NCBI GenBank assembly: GCA_002780805.1
Contig: PEUD01000076.1
Location: forward strand, 1 to 9,409
From: Candidatus Omnitrophica bacterium CG02_land_8_20_14_3_00__42_8
Lineage (GTDB): Bacteria > Omnitrophota > Gorgyraeia > Gorgyraeales > Gorgyraeaceae
Direction: 5' to 3'
Length of the DNA stretch: 9,409 nucleotides
Shown: positions 7,129-9,409 of the stretch, one piece after another
Layout: the number at the start of each line of letters is the position of its first letter
Position numbering within the stretch: position 1 is the first letter of the stretch
The notes under the pieces: generated by a model
Told to the model about the DNA's origin: nothing
The model's input: the letters and a program-made list of their open reading frames with translations, nothing else
The model's database searches: none
Made by a program: the position numbers and the translations under genes

Positions 7129-8085
7129 ATGAAATTAAAAACAGCTGATTATAAAAGAGATATATTTTACCTGATGAATAAATATTCCGGAACCATATCT
7201 ATAGTGGAAGCGGAGATGCTTTTAGAGTACCTGTTTAACTGCGCAAGACTGGATTTATATGTCAAAGATTTTGTCGTGACTGACACAATAGAGGAATTAT
7301 ACGATTTTTTGATTGAACGCCGCCTGAGCGGAGATCCTGTGCAGTACATTACCGGCCATGCGGAATTCATGGGCATGGATTTTATTGTAACCAAAGATAC
7401 CTTTATCCCTAGACCGGAAACAGAGTTATTAGTAAATGAAATTATCAACAGTTCTCGACTCGTCCGCCTTCGGCGAGACTCGCTCGAACACTATTGGAAC
7501 GACAGGGTGAGTTCTCAGCAATATTCTTCGAGCGGCCATGATAACATATCAAGAGAGCAGAGTCGAGAAGTTAAGATATTAGACCTCTGCACAGGCAGCG
7601 GCAATATTGCCGTAACTTTAGCTAAATTAATGCCGCAGGTTGAAATAACAGCTGTTGACATATCTGAAGCTGCTTTAAAGATAGCGGAGAAAAATGCGGA
7701 GCGGCATGACGTAAGCGATAAGGTAAAATTTTATAAAGGAAATGCTTTTAACGCTTTAGTATTTGATATAAATCCTAAATTTGATATAATAGTCTGCAAT
7801 CCGCCTTATATAAAGGATGAGGAAGCCCCTTTTTTACAAAAGGAAGTGACGAGGGAGCCTGCGGTTGCTTTGAACGGTGGAAAAGACGGGCTGGGATTTT
7901 ACAGGGTCATAGCGAAAGAGGCGCATAGATATCTGGAAAAAGGCGGGAGCGTTTTATTGGAAATGGGCTTTGGCCAGAAACAGGCCGTGGAAGATATTTT
8001 TTCATCATCTAATATATTTGAGATATATAAGGTAATCAGGGATTTTTCCGGCATAGAAAGGGCTATATGGATAAATTTATTGTAG
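7129..8085 (+). CDS. prmC: Release factor glutamine methyltransferase PrmC (HemK family), with in-frame insertion
   Basis: PrmC transfers a methyl group from S-adenosylmethionine to the GGQ glutamine of release factors, raising termination efficiency; its substrate RF1 is encoded just upstream. The N-terminal helical domain (about 1-75) binds the factor. The family block FIPRPETELLV (about residues 91-101) precedes motif I ILDLCTGSGNIA (from 150, D152) and the catalytic N224-P-P-Y227. Between TELLVNEI and ILDL, members such as E. coli PrmC have about 15 residues; here there are about 40 extra (S108-E147), encoded by a palindromic repeat. Removing them gives about 278 residues, the usual family size. 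The ATG at 7129 is preferred over a TTG at 7114 that lies within the palindrome; neither has a clear Shine-Dalgarno site. The gene ends in TAG and overlaps murA by 19 bases. Confidence 0.95.
   Translation: MKLKTADYKRDIFYLMNKYSGTISIVEAEMLLEYLFNCARLDLYVKDFVVTDTIEELYDFLIERRLSGDPVQYITGHAEFMGMDFIVTKDTFIPRPETELLVNEIINSSRLVRLRRDSLEHYWNDRVSSQQYSSSGHDNISREQSREVKILDLCTGSGNIAVTLAKLMPQVEITAVDISEAALKIAEKNAERHDVSDKVKFYKGNAFNALVFDINPKFDIIVCNPPYIKDEEAPFLQKEVTREPAVALNGGKDGLGFYRVIAKEAHRYLEKGGSVLLEMGFGQKQAVEDIFSSSNIFEIYKVIRDFSGIERAIWINLL
7452..7569. repeat. Palindromic repeat inserted in frame inside prmC
   Basis: TTCTCGACTC (7452-7461) and GAGTCGAGAA (7560-7569) are perfect 10-base terminal inverted repeats. 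Between them lie a small hairpin at 7459-7477 (CTCG-CCG stem, CCTT loop, one bulge) and a longer one at 7481-7534. The longer one has an outer stem CGCTCGAA/TTCGAGCG, an inner stem TATTG/CAATA and a GAAC/GTTC tip. The stretch coincides with the extra ~40 residues of PrmC and carries CGN arginine codons (CGA, CGC, CGG), whereas the host genes favour AGA/AGG. It has no stop in the prmC frame. The 118 bases plus one flanking G at each end give 120, a multiple of three. A clear target duplication is not visible. Confidence 0.8.
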
Positions 8086-9332
8086 AAGGCGGGGTGAGAT
8101 TAAAAGGCACGGTAGAGATAAGCGGCGCAAAAAACGCAGCGCTTCCCATACTTGCCGCCACCCTCCTGACAGATGAAAAATGCGTTATAAAAAATGTCCC
8201 GCCTTTACGCGACGTATATACGATGCTCAGGATACTCAGGAATATGGGCGTCAGGGCTGACATAGATGGCGGAGTCGTTGTCATGCATCCGAACGGATAT
8301 AATAATTGTGTTGCGCCGTATAAACTTGTCAGCACTATGAGGGCATCTGTGTGCGTGCTAGGCCCTTTGCTTGCAAAATTAAAGCACGCGGAGGTATCGA
8401 TGCCCGGAGGATGCGTAATAGGACCGAGGCCGATTGACCTGCACCTAAAAGGGCTTAAGGCCCTTGGCGCTGATTTAAAAGTGGAGCATGGATATATAAT
8501 CGCGCACGCGAAAAATCTTACGGGCGGCCGCGTTTATCTCGGAGGCAAATTCGGATCCAGTGTATTAGCCACAGCTAACGTCATGATGGCCGCTACGCTT
8601 GCAAGGGGAAAGACTGTGATTGAAAACGCGGCGTGCGAACCGGAAGTCTGCGACCTCGCGGATTTTCTTGTTAAAATGGGCGCTAAGATAAAGGGCCAAA
8701 AAACTCCGATATTGGAAATAGAAGGTGTGAAGGCCCTTCACGGAGCGGAATATTCAATAATAAATGACAGGATAGAGGCAGGCACTTTTATGATAGCTTC
8801 CGCAATTACCTGCGGGGATGTGTTGATAAAAGGGGCTGACATAGGACACCTCGGGGCCATTATAGATAAATTAAAAGACGTAGGCGTAAAGATCACGGAT
8901 ACGAAAGACGGACTGGCCATTGTAAAGACAGGTTTCATAAAACCCGTTGACGTTACTACACTGCCTTATCCGGGCTTCCCTACTGATATGCAGGCTCAGA
9001 TGATGGCGCTTATGTGCATGACCAAAGGCATAAGCGTGATAACGGAGAAGATATATCCCGAGAGATTCATGCATATAAGTGAACTCGCGAGGATGGGCGC
9101 GCAAATAATACTGGAAGGCTCGAGCGCGATAGTAAAAGGCGTGCCGAAGCTGAGCGCGGCGCCGGTAATGGCTTCTGACTTAAGGGCAAGCGCGGGCCTG
9201 GTTCTGGCAGGGCTTGTCGCAAAAGGCAAAACAGAGATATCCAGGATATATCACCTTGACAGGGGGTATCATAACATGGAAGAAAAGCTGGAAAAGCTTG
9301 GCGTTAAGATAAAAAGAGAGAAAGAAGACTAA
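8067..9332 (+). CDS. murA: UDP-N-acetylglucosamine 1-carboxyvinyltransferase
   Basis: MurA transfers enolpyruvate from phosphoenolpyruvate to UDP-GlcNAc, the first committed step of peptidoglycan synthesis, in the cytoplasm. The 421 residues match the family (E. coli 419). Visible signatures are K22-N23 in SGAKNA near the N-terminus, the active-site loop PGGC116VIGPRPIDLH, D307 in PYPGFPTDMQAQ, LRASAGLVLAGL with R373, and YHLDRGYHNMEEKL at the C-terminus. C116 corresponds to the cysteine alkylated by fosfomycin; the Asp found here in naturally resistant species is absent, so sensitivity of the enzyme is predicted. The ATG overlaps the end of prmC by 19 bases and has GAAAGGG upstream within prmC, so translation is probably coupled. 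It is the only MurA seen here; whether a second copy exists elsewhere cannot be judged. Confidence 0.98.
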   Translation: MDKFIVEGGVRLKGTVEISGAKNAALPILAATLLTDEKCVIKNVPPLRDVYTMLRILRNMGVRADIDGGVVVMHPNGYNNCVAPYKLVSTMRASVCVLGPLLAKLKHAEVSMPGGCVIGPRPIDLHLKGLKALGADLKVEHGYIIAHAKNLTGGRVYLGGKFGSSVLATANVMMAATLARGKTVIENAACEPEVCDLADFLVKMGAKIKGQKTPILEIEGVKALHGAEYSIINDRIEAGTFMIASAITCGDVLIKGADIGHLGAIIDKLKDVGVKITDTKDGLAIVKTGFIKPVDVTTLPYPGFPTDMQAQMMALMCMTKGISVITEKIYPERFMHISELARMGAQIILEGSSAIVKGVPKLSAAPVMASDLRASAGLVLAGLVAKGKTEISRIYHLDRGYHNMEEKLEKLGVKIKREKED

Positions 9333-9333
9333 T

Positions 9334-9370
9334 ATCGCTGAATGAACAGCTTCCGCGTAGTTCAGCGATT
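9334..9370. repeat. Second copy of the rho-rpmE repeat family, after murA
   Basis: ATCGCTGAA (9334-9342) and TTCAGCGAT (9361-9369) form a perfect 9-bp inverted repeat. The right part contains the 17-base unit TTCCGCGTAGTTCAGCG (9351-9367). Read on the minus strand, 9349-9370 differs from 5602-5625 in only about two positions (a CA/T difference). Like the larger copy, it begins directly after the stop codon of the gene upstream and ends before a strong ribosome-binding site. It lacks the internal hairpins and central palindrome, so it is either a minimal form or a remnant. No T-tract follows it. Confidence 0.75.
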
Positions 9371-9386
9371 AAGAACGAGAGCAAAG

Positions 9387-9392
9387 AGGAGG
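9387..9392 (+). promoter_or_regulatory. Strong ribosome-binding site before the next gene
   Basis: AGGAGG, a full anti-16S match, lies six bases before an ATG at 9399 and supports a real gene start at the window edge. Confidence 0.8.
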
Positions 9393-9398
9393 GTTTAA

Positions 9399-9409
9399 AT
9401 GGCTGTAAG
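9399..9409 (+). CDS. Start of an unidentified gene, cut by the window end
   Basis: Only three full codons (Met-Ala-Val) are visible, preceded by a strong ribosome-binding site at ideal spacing, on the same strand as murA and 66 bases after it. The product cannot be identified from this. Confidence 0.6.

Overview
The window reads as a stretch of core bacterial chromosome in which every supported gene lies on the + strand. In order it holds: the 3' part of a TPR-repeat protein, polA (DNA polymerase I), coaE (dephospho-CoA kinase), rho (transcription terminator), rpmE (ribosomal protein L31), prfA (release factor RF1), prmC (RF1 glutamine methyltransferase), murA (first committed peptidoglycan enzyme), and the first codons of one more gene. 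The order rho-rpmE-prfA-prmC with murA close by is known from several bacterial phyla. The polA-coaE-rho-rpmE-prfA-prmC-murA run, together with frequent AGG/AGA arginine and ATA isoleucine codons, makes me suspect an uncultured lineage such as Omnitrophota (OP3). That placement is inference from memory and is not shown by the sequence.

Layout: the TPR gene (2-970) is separated by an 89-base leader from a tightly packed trio, polA-coaE-rho, with gaps of 11 and 1 bases. A 178-base gap follows, almost entirely filled by a composite palindromic repeat, and then rpmE-prfA-prmC-murA. The prfA/prmC junction carries a perfect 35-base palindrome. prmC and murA overlap by 19 bases. A 66-base gap after murA holds a second, smaller copy of the repeat family found after rho, then a strong Shine-Dalgarno site and the start of the next gene.

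Function: prfA and prmC form an enzyme-substrate pair, because PrmC methylates the GGQ glutamine of RF1. rpmE, prfA and prmC serve translation, rho serves transcription termination, polA replication and repair, coaE coenzyme A synthesis and murA the cell wall. All catalytic motifs I checked in these enzymes are intact.

The least ordinary content is a set of palindromic repeats. They are: a ~161-base element after rho built from four copies of a 17-base unit, two 11-base-loop hairpins and a central perfect 29-base palindrome; a related copy after murA; the perfect palindrome at the prfA stop; and a ~118-base element with 10-base terminal inverted repeats lying in frame inside prmC, where it adds about 40 residues between the substrate-binding and methyltransferase parts. 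The last resembles the Rickettsia palindromic elements that insert into reading frames. I see no CRISPR array, tRNA, rRNA, transposase gene or defence system.
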